Below are positions 35,843-47,199 of a stretch of 64,000 nt of DNA, in pieces. The DNA comes from Holothuria scabra (lineage: Eukaryota > Echinodermata > Holothuroidea > Aspidochirotida > Holothuriidae), in assembly GCA_037179385.1 (NCBI GenBank), contig CM074196.1:33504486-33568485 (forward strand), given 5' to 3'. The notes under the pieces were generated by a model. That model saw only the letters and a program-made list of their open reading frames with translations. It made no database searches and had not been told where the DNA came from. The first letter of the stretch is position 1, and every line of letters begins with the position of its first letter. The translations under genes were made by a program, and so were the position numbers.

Positions 35843-35889
35843 CCATCATGTCATGAATGCATAGGTTTCTCTTTCATCGAAACCAAAAA

Positions 35890-38000
35890 CCAGTTACTTA
35901 CTGGTGGAGTCAAAGGTCACTTTGGGTCACCAAGTGTTACAAGAAATGTAGCATTTTATTGAAAAGAACATGTATGTATCATCGAAACCTCAATGTATTT
36001 TTGCATTCTGGTTTGAAGAATCTGTCCTTCATTAAAATAAAAGAACGTTACATAGGCGACAACTGGAACTCTTTTGGGGTTACGCATTTCTTCCTACAAG
36101 GCTTAGGTACAAAGGCTTTCAGACGAAACTGAAAATGTGCCCGGAAATTTTTTCCCTTTTTTGAACGAAGATTTGAAAATTAACAGCATATCAAATTGGA
36201 GTAATTTAAGAATTCTATGAAAAAAATTTGCTTACGGTTACAATGAAACTTTGGGGCTTTTTATTCAATGATATGCCTGTCAAAGCAATTGTCTGAGTGA
36301 TTAAGAGCGTTAAATTGGGTGTTTTATTGTACGGAGTATCCATCGAAAATGAAAAAGTTTATTATTTTTAACAAATATTAGAGAATCTGAAGGTTATATT
36401 GGTAGAACTTTAATTTTATGACAGATTTTGGGGGTTAAAGGAAGAATCAGACCCTTTTATGAGCAAAATCAAGAAGGGGTGATTTGTAGTTGTGTTTGGG
36501 TTTCTGAATTACATCATGGAGACTAAGGCCCTCGGAATTTTCCTCGCGGAAAAAATGGCTTCACATATACTTCAAGTTTTATATTTTGTATATTGACATA
36601 TGCGTACGGGAGTGTTTCAATTTAGTAGGAGGCAGAAAAGTCTATTTTTCTGAAAAATGTAACCCTGCCCGAAAAACTAACAAGAATTTTTGAAAAATTG
36701 AAAAACCCAGACAGTCGGAAATGGCATTCCCCAGGCTCGCAACCAGAAACAAAGCAGTCTTTATTTTCAGCTTTTGCCGCTTTAAAATTTTCACTTCATA
36801 TTTCCCTCAAACGAAGAATAATTTGCAAGCATGCATTGTTATGCTGAGTAACCTGTTCCGAGTCGACCAAAACACTATCATAGCGGACCACCACCAAAAC
36901 TCGGCGCGGAGCGTAGAGAATATTTAAAAAAAGTTCACCCTCAGACAGTCGGAAATGGCATTTTCCAGGCTTTAACTAGAAATGAAGCAGTCGCTATTTA
37001 TAAAAGTTTCACTTCAATAGAAAAAACAACTTGCTATGTGATCAGAAAATAATCAGATAAAAGGTACCGCTACAATTAAATGAAATTGACTTGTCTTTTT
37101 CTCGGGGGAAAACTATGTTACCGAATCGAAAACACATCCCTTTTTTTACTCTTTTGAAACTCCGCATCCAATTGCGAGGTCCACTAAATTTATGTTATTT
37201 TCTATGTGACTATCCGAACTCCCCACAATAAATGATTTTACTTCTCACCGACGTCTTTGAAAATTATGTCACGTAACAACAAGGTGGCTTCAAATGAATT
37301 TTCAGTTGGACTTATCAAGAGAAATTCTCACACTTTTGTTCATTATTATATATAACTGAAAACAGCCTAGCCGATTGTCATTACCGTTGCTCCAATTCGG
37401 CTGTCGGGGCAGGACAGATGGCAAACAATTTGGGCACTGCATGCATCTGAACAACTTCTCGTCCGTTTTGTAAGGAAAACTAGTAAAGCAAAATCAAGAA
37501 GATCGTCCTGGGACTAACGTTTATCGAGCTTACATCTTTTATCGTGGGCCAATAGATGTATGCTCCCCGACGAAACTGGATCTCCTCAATGACAGGCGAA
37601 GGTCAGCCTTCCCCGACGGGGGCATGACCCCTGGTTCCCCGCTGGTACCACCCTTCGTTACTTCTGCACGTGAAATTTCCAGGTCCCTAACACAAGTCTT
37701 GGTTATGGGTGACCTTTCGCGCACGAATTTAAGATGAGACAAGGTAAATGCAATGATTTTTAATAGAGCTATGAACTATGAGCTATGAGAAGTAATAGAA
37801 AATAGATTCCTTTATGTATTAAAACAGTGATATAAAAGGAAAATATGTTCAAGGTCACCCATCCAGTAATTTCAGTCTTTGCGGATTTTTTTTTTATTTT
37901 TTAGGCCTCCCCGACGAAACCACCGACCTTCCCCGACGGGGGGGGGGGGGCAGTGCTTCCCGGCGGGGGCCACGGCCTCCCTCCCCTGCCCCCCCCCCCC
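35890..38000. other. Right interior of the large hAT-type element
   Basis: Non-coding. The stretch 36500-36610 (AAGGCCCTCGGAATTTTCC...) has relatives at 52250-52340 and, inverted, at 44160-44260. The repeated CCCCGACGGGG motifs at 37560-37640 and 37900-37980 also occur at 42600-42680 and 43080-43150. Confidence 0.55.
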
Positions 38001-38024
38001 ATTGGTGCCACCCTTGACTGGGCC

Positions 38025-38629
38025 GTAAAACTCCTTCTAATTAATTAACTCATCTAACATGATCATAGTCAAGAGACAGCTGAACCAGACCTGTTCTTTT
38101 TTCTTGAAGTTGCGTATAGCATTCTTTCTTATGAAAAGTCTGGACCCTCTAAATTCACCTGGTCGTATACTTTGTTGTTGTTATTAATTAATCACCAGTA
38201 GTTATGAATACACTTTGGCCATTTGGGGAGCCCTGTAACAGTTTTAAACAAATGAGTAGAAGAATGATTTTCTTATAATGTTGCCCAGTAATCCACAAAT
38301 ATTCTGTAACAATCAGTCTTTTGTCAAAACTTGGCACTCTCTATCTCTTTATGACATAACACTACAAATGTGGAAGTTATATGTATAACATACCCCACCC
38401 CCTCCCTGGGTATGCCTTCTGGTTGAATTATTTTCTGTATTTCAGTGATGATATCATAACTGTAACCAATATTTCATTGTAATTGCAAGAAGGGCTTTAC
38501 AAATCAATCCAAAACAAAAGAGGGAGTAAACAACCATCTCAAAAGTTTACATTATTGGCTTAAATGTGTCTTTATTTTTTACTTATAGTGCAAAAAACTG
38601 CAGTTTTGGGTTAACCTGAAGAGTGTGGG
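38025..38629. other. Unassigned DNA
   Basis: AT-rich, without exon-like ORFs or recognisable repeats. Confidence 0.4.
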
Positions 38630-38783
38630 CATAGGCGTAAGGGCAGGGGTAATCTTCTATGAGGGGGTAAGAGCATTTCTTGCTTGCATAATGTCATCGT
38701 TTATCATGTGTTGCCCGAATAGACCAACTGCTTTTGCCCAAATTGGGAGGGGGTAACCCTGTACCCCTCCCCATACGCCTATG
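38630..38783. mobile_element. Small TIR element (154 bp)
   Basis: The ends CATAGGCGTAAGGGCAGGGG and CCCCTCCCCATACGCCTATG are near-inverse. No target duplication is evident. It is probably a deleted hAT-type MITE. Confidence 0.55.
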
Positions 38784-38937
38784 GGTTGTAGGAGGTTTCC
38801 TCTGGTAGATACTTCTTCTCATACTCCGATTTCACTAGGCTGAGTTGATTTTAAGAGTCTGTCTTTGAAAGCAAGGAATTATTTTGATGTAGCACGATGA
38901 TTTTTAAAGCCTAGTGCATTACAACATCGCATACACA

Positions 38938-39188
38938 CACTCTAAAAAATGTTGTGTAGAATTTACACAACATTGTGTGACTAGTCCACCAATCAACGAA
39001 TGTGTAGAAAGTACACATGGTTGTGTAATAAATTTACAAACAACATGTGCATAAATTACACAATGTTGTGTAAATTCTACACATGTTGTGTAAATTTTTA
39101 CACAACCATGTGTACTTTCTACGCATTTGTTGATTGGTGGACTAGTCACACAATGTTGTGTAAATTCTACACAACATTTTTTAGAGTG
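38938..39188. mobile_element. Foldback MITE with ~100-bp arms
   Basis: The arms at 38938-39038 and 39088-39188 are inverted copies with only a few differences. They start CACTCTAAAAAATGTTGTG and end CACAACATTTTTTAGAGTG, and the loop is about 50 bp. Within the arms the short words TGTGTAAATT and AATTTACACA form further small palindromes, so the whole element can fold into one long hairpin. ORFs on both strands here (96 and 99 codons) mirror each other and are not genes. A TSD is not clear (CA dinucleotide on both sides). Confidence 0.85.
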
Positions 39189-40407
39189 CAGAAGCTGCTT
39201 CTCTGCCATTTCGGCAACAAATCCAACAATTTAAGAGATGACAGCCAATTGAACTCAGAAAGGTGGAAAAAGGAGAATCAGCCAACAACAGGGAGGTAGG
39301 GGTTATCAGGGCAGGCTGCAGTCTGGGCAAAACGCTGGGGGGAGGGGAGTTCACACACTGCCTATGTAGAGCTCAACCATCATTTAGCACGTGGTGTACG
39401 TACAGATTGGAAGTCTCAGGGGGAGGTTGCCCCCGTGTCCTCCCTCAGGCTACCTACGGCCATGGTTATGCCTACAACCAAAAGAATAAAGTGTGGTCGC
39501 AATATTTTGAGTAAATTTTGTTTGAATATTCTCGGTGGCATCTTCATTTGATTGTGGGATAATTCAATTGGTTTTTTATCCTTATTATTTTGACTTCTAA
39601 TCTCCTAGTATCATTATCATAATGGGCCTATGGCGGTACTATATTACACTAAGTGAATGGCCTATAACCCTACAGGACATGGGCAGTTGAATAGCGGAAT
39701 CTTCGGCCAAAATTCACTCACAAATGAAAGGTTCTGGGAAGTTTTTCTGGTTTTGCTGTGTCGCTGCTCGCTCTCTATCACTTCGGTCCCATTTTTTCAA
39801 TTTTTTTTCACAACCCCGGGGCCAACACTGCGTTAATCGTCTGTCAACCATTGCTCATAGTACAAACTTTAATTTTTGATGGCGCTATATGGGTCCTGGC
39901 AATATGGCGCCGACGAATAACTGTGAGCTTCAATAACGTAGTCGCTTATACAATGGGTTACACAATCCAGTAATATAGATCAGTGATGGGCACACGGTAT
40001 TCATTTTCTTTCTGGGCAACAGACCAATCGCTTACATAGAGATTCAAACAAATAACACGCGAATGAACGTGCAATATTTGATTTTTAAAATCATCTACTT
40101 CTATCAGAAAACGAGGAGGATGTTTAGTATCTCTCATAATTGTAAGTTCCTTGTGATGGTTTTGTATTTTATTCTTGTTGAATGTGAAATAAACGCATTT
40201 TTCTTCACTGCCTGTGTGTGGACAAGTTCCGCAACAGTTAGTATAGAGTTAATGTTTGCCCATATGGCCTACCTAATATACAATAATACAGTATATTACG
40301 CCTAACGTTAAGCCCAAATACAGCGATAGTTTCTGAATTTGAATAATCCACTCTCCTTCTGTAAACTTTGTGCATGGAGAGCCTTTTCACGATGCAATAA
40401 AATGTTA
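39189..40407. other. Unassigned DNA with hAT-like fragments
   Basis: No exon recognised. About 39320-39470 contains G-rich and CCATGGTTATGCC-like pieces that resemble worn hAT-type ends. The rest is AT-rich. Confidence 0.35.
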
Positions 40408-40415
40408 TACAAACA

Positions 40416-42492
40416 CAGTGGTGTAACTAATGGGGGGGCAGAGGGAGGGGGAAGCGCCCCCCCCCCCCCCGAAAATAATTTGGGGAAATTTGATGAATTT
40501 TCTTACTCTTACAAAAATTCTCAAAATTTTTGTTAGAATAAAAAATTCTGAGACATTTTTCATACATAATTCCAATTTTCATGCAACATTAAATTAACCC
40601 AAAATTGAGATTTCGTCAGTGTCGCATAAACCGGCACTACTCGCGTTCCACAGAAATGTCCTCGCCGCGTAGCAGATTGAATGTTCTCTTGTATAGGCGC
40701 GTTTTTTATGATCAGTGCATTCCAGTGCACATATAAGCTGCTATTCAGGAATTTTACAACAGCTGATACAGTACAACTAACACTGAAAGGCTGTTAACCC
40801 GAACTTATCCCCTTGCACACAGTCTCTGCGTTGTACACTTTGGGAATTCAGTAAAAGGATGTGAAAACTGACAAGTCACTAACGTTGATCCCCCCCCCCC
40901 CCCCCACCCGAATTTATTATATTGTCCTTCAAGCTAGTAGTAGCTATACCGATTTTACTCTGTGTACATAACGATGGATGGGGCTGAAACAATCCATGGC
41001 CAACGATAAACTCAAAGTTAATCTAGAAATTAGAATGAACGGGATCCATTGGCACACTTAGATTTTGTTACTGAGCCTAATCCTTGGAGGCTTACAGGCT
41101 AGTTTGGGAAAAAGCTTTCTGCTCACTTGGGGTGTAACAATAAACGGGTCCATGAGTACCTTGTAGGTTTCTTCACTTAACAGACTGCTTTTCCAACAGG
41201 ATATCCTGTGTGATCGAGCCACTATTAGGTCTCCTTTTAGTGGCGTACGAAGGGCATTGAACCATCCCCCCTCACAGATGCCATTTTTTCTTTTTTCTTA
41301 AAAATAAGTAGTTAAACTTTAGTAACACAGATTTTACTTCAAAAGATAGGATATGTGGCAACAGGTTGCATGTAAAGACACCCAATTTTTCAAAAATTTT
41401 CAAAGAAGGATTGTCTGTGTCAGTACGTCCCTCAGTGATGCCAAATTTTTAATTCCTACAAATAGGCAAATTCTGTCATATTCCAATTTTTGCGTTAAAA
41501 GGTAGACTCTGTTTCCCACTGGTGGCATCGATAAAAATGAAGACTTCATGTTTAGATTCTCTTTACAAGCATGAATACGCTATTTTTGACTATCTGCGGG
41601 GCCTGATTTTTCGAAAAATTTTTACGCTCCGCGACAACCAATGGTGGCGTTTCGCTCAGTCTTTTGGGAAAACTTACATTTTGGGGTTAGATTACCCCTT
41701 AACTCTCTGATCACTTTGCAGTTTGCGAACATATTTTGAAGAAAGGAATTTATTTGCAAACGACAAAAGAAGATAATGGCTGGGTAGATTTTTCGTATAA
41801 GTCTGGAAAATGCTATTTCCGGCCATCTGAGGGGTCTGATTTTTCGAAATTTTCTCTGCGCTCCGCGCCAACCAACGGTAGCGCTCCGCTTAGATAATCT
41901 TTATAACCAAACAACGTTTTGTGGCCAAGAAATACCACAAATCCTTTACCGATCAATACTCTTTTTCACTTTGACTCCTAAAAGTATGCAAATTTAATGA
42001 AAGGCTTTACTTCGTTAGGTAGCATAAATGGCATAAGACTGCATGTAATGTAAAGACACCAAAGTTTCAGTGTTATCCTCATGAACCACCATGATTCAAC
42101 TTTCTACACTGCTCCTGTCAAAGTCGAAAATCTTGCACCATTTTGCATCTAGGCTCCTTGAAAACGTCAAAAAATTTCCGGACATCCCTCCCCTCAGACC
42201 TACTGCATTCCCCCAACCCCTTCAGAGAAATCCTAGGTACGCCTTTGCGTTAGTACATACAAATAAACCAGATATTGTTGACCGAAATAATATACTAAGA
42301 GCTGTTATTTCCAATTGCTCTATGTTATACTTTAAGATTAAAAATGCAGGTAATATTACATAATGGCATGGTAATGTTGTTATACTTGTAAAATTGCATT
42401 TTTTATATAAAATACATACACATTGACCGGGAAAAAATTTGGGAAAATTTCATTCCCCCCCCCCCCTGAAAAAAATCCTAGCTACGCCACTG
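40416..42492. mobile_element. Non-autonomous hAT-type element with nested relative
   Basis: The left end CAGTGGTGTAACTAATGG and the right end CCTAGCTACGCCACTG are inverse with a few mismatches. The flanks TACAAACA (40408-40415) and TACAAAAA (42493-42500) are the same 8-bp duplication with one change. A second hAT-like left end (TAGTGGCGTACGAAGGG at 41238) lies inside and matches the right end of the element at 50112-50919, so another copy was inserted here. The dispersed CTGAGGGG/GCGCTCCGC motif is at 41813-41895. No transposase. Confidence 0.72.
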
Positions 42493-42559
42493 TACAAAAA
42501 AGAATCTTTTTACACTAGTGGGGCTGGGAATTTAGTTCAGGGGAAGAAGTGCCTATAGG

Positions 42560-44982
42560 CAGGGGTGGCGCCAGCGTGGGGGGGGGGGAGGGGGGTGAGA
42601 ACTCCCCCTCAGCCGTCGGGGAACACTGCCCCCCCCACCCCGTCGGGGAAGGTCGCCGTTTTCGTCGGGGAGGCCCAAAAAGTTCAAAAAAAATAAAAAA
42701 TTTATACAAGGACTGAATTTACTAGATGGGCGATCTTGAACGTACATATTGTTTTCAAATGCTTTTTCAATATATATCGGAATCGATCTTCAATCACTTC
42801 TTTGTAGCTCTGTTGTACCTTATTCCATGTACCTTGTACTGTCTCCTCCCGTCGGTGAAGGACTGAATTTTTTTCGGGGTGGCCTAAGAAAAGAAAAACT
42901 AAGTTACTGAATGGATGATCATAAAATGTTTTTTTTTTTCTTCTCCTTTATGAACTTTTTTCTCTAGTAACGTTATTTTAATACATATCTTAATCGGTTT
43001 TAATCACTTCTTACCAGTTCTGCTATGAAGAAGTGATAAACACCGCCTCATCCCATCTTCAATCCGTGCGCGCAATGCCATACCTCCTCGGGGAAGGCTG
43101 CCCTCTCCCTGTTGATGAGAAAATCCAGTTTCGTCGGGGAGCCTTCATCTACCGACCCACGATAAAATGTGTGGGCCTGATAAACTTAGTCACCGGGACG
43201 ATCTTTTCTATTTTGCTTACTAAAACACCAGATTCTTCTAGGAAACTCAAAATTCCGAATTTTCCTTACAAAATCGGACGAGAGGTTGTTCATGTGCATG
43301 CAGTGCCCAATGGTCTGTCATCTAGCCTGCCTTGACAGCCGAATTCTAGAAACGGTAATGAAAATCAGCCATGTTTTCAGCTACACATAATGATAAACAG
43401 TTAGTTTGAGAATGTCTCTGCACAAGTCTGACTGAAAATTCATTGGAGCCACCTTGTAACGTGACATATTTTCAACACGTTTGAAGTAAAATCATTTTCT
43501 GTAGTTCTTGCAGCCACGTAGAAAAAATCATCTTTTTCAGTGGACCTTGCAACTGAATACAACGAATTAGATTCCTAATATAGTCAAAAACAGAATATTT
43601 GCAATTCTGTTGCATAGTTCCTCCGAAAAGAGGCAAGACTATTACATCTAATTGCAGCAGTGACTTTTATCTGGTAATTTTCTGATCACTTAGCAAGTTG
43701 GGTTTTTTCTATTGAAGTGAAAATTTCATTTCAAAGGAAAGTTCAAAATGACGACTGCTTTATTTCTAGTTATAAGTCTGGGAAATGCCAGCTGTCTGAG
43801 GGGTCAGATTTTTTTATCAATTTTCTGTACGCCCTGCGCCAATTGGTGGTGGCGCTCCGCTTGGAAAGTGTTTTGATCGAACAGATTGCTGAACAGAAAA
43901 ATGCATGCCTGCAAATTATTCTTCGTTTTGGGGCAGTATTATGAAGTGAAAATCTTATTGCGAAAAAAAGCTCAAAATAATGACTGCTTTGTTTTTAGTT
44001 ACGAGCCCGGGAAATGTCATTTCTTGCTGTCTCGGGTTTCTCAATTTTCAAAATTTTCTGTGCGCTCCACTAGATAGACTTTCGAGCAGGATTGCATTTT
44101 CCGGACAAAAAAGACAATTCTGCCCCCTCCCAAACTGAAACGTTCCCGTAAGCCTATGCCAAATACATAAAATATAAAACTATAAACATATGGGAAGTCA
44201 AACTTTTTCCGCGGGAAAATTTTCCCATATGGTCCGAGGGCCTTAATCTGCATGATGATATTCTGCAAACCACACATCACCTCTACTTAATTTTTTTATA
44301 AGAAGGAAAGACTCTTCTATAAAAACCCCCCAAATTTGTCATAAAATTACAATTTTCTCCAGCATAAGCTTCAGGGCGTTAAAAGTGGCAAAATTTTCCA
44401 ATCTCGATGGATAGTCCATACAAATAATCAAGGCCAATTCTGTTAATAACCCCAACATTCTACCTAATTTTGCTCTTGAAAGGCATATCACTTTATAAAA
44501 AGCCAAACTTTTTCATTATAATCTTACCGAAAAACCAAATTTTCTTTCATCAAATTCTACAATTTCTCCAATAACATAAGCTCCTAATTTCAAACCTTCG
44601 TCCCAAAAAGGGAAAAACTTTTGAGCGAACTAATAGTCTCGTCTTGAAGCCTTTGTACGTAGGCCTAGTACGATTAAAACCCCAAAAGAATTTCAGCTGT
44701 CGCCGACATATTAAAGTTTTTGATTTTGCCCATATGAAGGACAGATTTTTCAATAAGCACCCCAACTTTTTAATGATCTTTACAAAAGCCAAATTTCTTT
44801 CAAAAATTTTAAACTTTTCCTTCAAAACAAAGTCCAAAGTATTTCTAAGAAAGCCAAAAATTTCGGCAAGCTACGCGCGCCTCAAATTCGGCAAAATCAC
44901 GTCTCACCGGCACTAACTCATCTCTTTTGTCGGGACTTTGAAAAGCTGGCCCCCTGTCGGTCAAATCCTGGCGCCACCCCTC
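42560..44982. mobile_element. hAT-type element of the CAGGGGTGGCGCC family
   Basis: The left end is CAGGGGTGGCGCCAGCG and the right end is CCTGGCGCCACCCCTC. Both match the family of the 30364 element. The right interior (44600-44960) matches the left interior of that element in reverse, including a GGCGCGCGTAGC-type patch. The flanks do not give an exact 8-bp duplication, so this may be two fused or rearranged copies. ORFs of 75-100 codons inside have no motif. Confidence 0.55.
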
Positions 44983-46441
44983 GGCCTACATGGGCCTGTT
45001 GAAGCAGGCTGTTAAAAAGTAGGGCCTAAGTTAAGAGAGAGCTGGTCGGCAATTTTGGTCTCCTTAGGCTGTTAGGGTGACGGTTGCTGCTGCTAGTACT
45101 GTGATCCATACTTTGCCACTTTCTTTTAAAGGGCAAAGGCCTAGGGTGTATAGAGTCCCCAAATATGTTTGAGACAAATTTTTGGAGCTAAATTTGTAAC
45201 CGACTAAGGTCATATGTCTCACATTTATGTACATTAATAGGCTAGGCCTACTAGGGGCTAATCAAGCTTGGTCTGTTGCACTGGAAAGGTACATTTTTGG
45301 GGAAAATGGTGAAATATATAGTGTTTAATAACTTGATGCAGTTTAACTTACCTTTACCAACACTTAAAAGAAGAAGAAGAAAATGAATACCTGATGCCAG
45401 TCTTGAGTTTTAGGCTACTATATAGAAGTATGTTCTATGCCAAGGGCTGCGTTTGGTTTTAATACGTCATGGTAAATATGGTAACAATCTTCTCCCCAAA
45501 CAGAAACTGAAGGTTCCTTTTTTTCTTGCACTTGCAGTGAGAAACCCAAGGGGTGTCAGATTCAGAGTGCTGCTAGCTGGCCATGAGCCCTTACCTGTAC
45601 TTTACACCAGATGTGGTCATGTGTGATGACATATATCTGACACACAAGCAGATAATGGAGTGAACAACTTGAAACACTAAAGACCTGATCCTCTCACTCC
45701 AAACTACAATTTTTGTAGTTAGTCCACATCCACAGAAATTCCCAATTGGCTCAACTCTTTGACTGACAGCAAGTTCACTAAGTGCAGACGGCAGAGTACA
45801 GAACTCATAGTAAGACACTTCGTGCCGTTTGAGTACCGTAAAAAAACTTATTCAGCCTAGTACAGTAAATAAGGCATACGAAGGTGATTGCATTTGTGCT
45901 ATTTAATATAATTTATTACTGTCATAACGCGTTAAGGTTGACGTTACTTTATTTTCAAGCAGCGTATATCGCGCGTTGTTTAGTCTGTTGACTCATTTTT
46001 ACAAATCAACGGAGTTAACATTTTGGTGCGTTTCAAGACTTGAACTTTGCTTTGGAGAAAACCGGGAGTTATACCTATTTTGGGTATAAACATTAACTGA
46101 TTTCTGAAAATGACATTTGGCATAGGCTTATGATATTCTTCATAGGCTAAGCCCATTTGTTAAACAATTTGCAGAGAGGCTGGACAGCCAGGCCTGCAGT
46201 GCAGGTCACTCTAAACAGTAGTGCTAACGTTTATCGACGAATCATCAGTAACGTTAGATGAACAGCTTCCGTACACGTCGTTGCAGAGGCTTAGGTCTGG
46301 GCCTAACTTAGGCCTAGGTTGTTTGCCCTTGTCTTTGGGATATTGTGTACTGTACGTAGGCCTAGATCATTTGTCTGTTGTTAGGATTTCATGCAGGATT
46401 TTGGAACACACTCGTTTCTGGAACTTAATTGAAGCATATTG
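44983..46441. other. Mostly unassigned DNA with a MITE relic
   Basis: Positions 45678-45779 match, on the reverse strand, one end of the TTAA-type MITEs at 57181 and 59744 (CTCTCACTCCAAACTAC... CCAATTGGCTCAACTCTTTG). The surrounding DNA is AGGCCTA-rich and shows no clear exon. Confidence 0.5.
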
Positions 46442-46619
46442 CAGGGACCGCGAAGACAGGGGCTAGGGGGGCTTTAGCCCCCGCACTTTTTTGCTGTGGG
46501 CATTTTGGGCCGCCTTAAACTGCATTTTGGGCTGCCTTAAACTGCATTTATTTTATTGGACATATTGGGCCGCTTTGATGATTAGCCCCCACACTTCAAA
46601 ATTGGCTCCGCGGCCTCTG
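46442..46619. mobile_element. 178-bp MITE
   Basis: The ends CAGGGACCGCGAAG and CTCCGCGGCCTCTG are near-inverse and flanked by TATTG (46437-46441 and 46620-46624). The interior has two copies of GCATTTTGGGC-GCCTTAAACT. A 5-bp duplication occurs in some hAT subgroups, but the assignment is tentative. Confidence 0.65.
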
Positions 46620-46907
46620 TATTGTCGGCCACTTTGAATGGCCTACCTAGCCCCTAGGCTATAGGTAGGCCTAGGCTAGGTCTAGGCAACGTTAGCCCTA
46701 ACGTTAGCAACAAACTTACCGTTTAAGAGTTTGAAACCCCATTTGGTGGAGTTTTTGGTTGATTTCTCATTCCTCGCTTCACTAATTTCCAGGTCGCCTC
46801 ACATGCGAGGTTTTCGAATCTTGCAAAATTTTCGTTTTATGTGTTTAAATTAAAGTTAAGAGCAAAGTTTATTCTGTGAATTCCATTGTTTTGTTGTTAT
46901 TATGATG

Positions 46908-47129
46908 TATAGAGGCTTTGCAATTACGTCACGGAACCGCCATGCTGGAGGACATTCATGCCAAATACACGCGGCTTTGTGCCGAACGCACTGCACAGTG
47001 TGCACTGTGATATGCATAGTGTGTACAAATTCAACGAGCAAGCGCGTCCCGTATGGTTCGCTATGTAGTTACATGTACTCCAACATGGCCGACGGAGAGT
47101 ATTATGACGTCATGTGAAAAGCCTCTATA
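46908..47129. mobile_element. MITE with TA-bounded TIRs
   Basis: TATAGAGGCTTTGCAATTAC at 46908 and the inverse GTGAAAAGCCTCTATA at 47114-47129. Inside, ACGTCA motifs and GCCATGCTGGAG / CCAACATGGC are also arranged inversely. The terminal TA pairs suggest a Tc1/mariner-like TA duplication, which is an inference. Confidence 0.65.
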
Positions 47130-47199
47130 CTGAAGACCCCGAAATTGGCTCACTGTCACAAATCTCTCGCTATCACCCTAATAAGGTTACTTTAACAAA

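Larger units (their letters stand above)
30611..35889. repeat. Inverted composite: TG run, satellite arms in opposite orientation, CA run
   Basis: The left edge begins TTTTTGGTTTCGATGAAAAG, then ATGCATTCATGATGGCG and a TG run. The right edge is the inverse: a CA run, CGCCATCATG..ATGAATGCATAGG, then CATCGAAACCAAAAA ending at 35889. Monomers of about 145-150 bp read AGGTCAAAGGTCA on the + strand in 30780-32060 and TGACCTTTGACCT in 32220-35770. The arms therefore point toward each other and are unequal (about 1.3 and 3.5 kb). A sequence at 32085-32140 (..GAGGTTTCGATGATACAT) is repeated inverted at 35966-36016. The layout resembles foldback-type elements whose arms contain tandem repeats. Confidence 0.8.
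30364..38016. mobile_element. 7.65-kb hAT-type element enclosing a satellite composite
   Basis: The left end is CAGGGGTGGCGCC and the right end GGTGCCACCCTTG is its inverse with two mismatches. The exact 8-bp duplication ACTGGGCC is at 30356-30363 and 38017-38024. The left interior (to about 30610) and the right interior (about 36030-37000) match family members at 42560-44982 and from 51585. The middle 5.3 kb is a separate inverted satellite composite. A second right-end-like copy at about 37560-37655 suggests a nested or duplicated end. No transposase motif was seen. The size is unusual for a non-autonomous hAT and is explained by the cargo. Confidence 0.82.

Noticed and set aside
38919..39299. 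96- and 99-codon ORFs on opposite strands
   Set aside because: They are mirror readings of a foldback MITE.
43033..43335. 100-codon plus-strand ORF
   Set aside because: It overlaps a repeat that also occurs, inverted and frame-broken, at 37540-37660.
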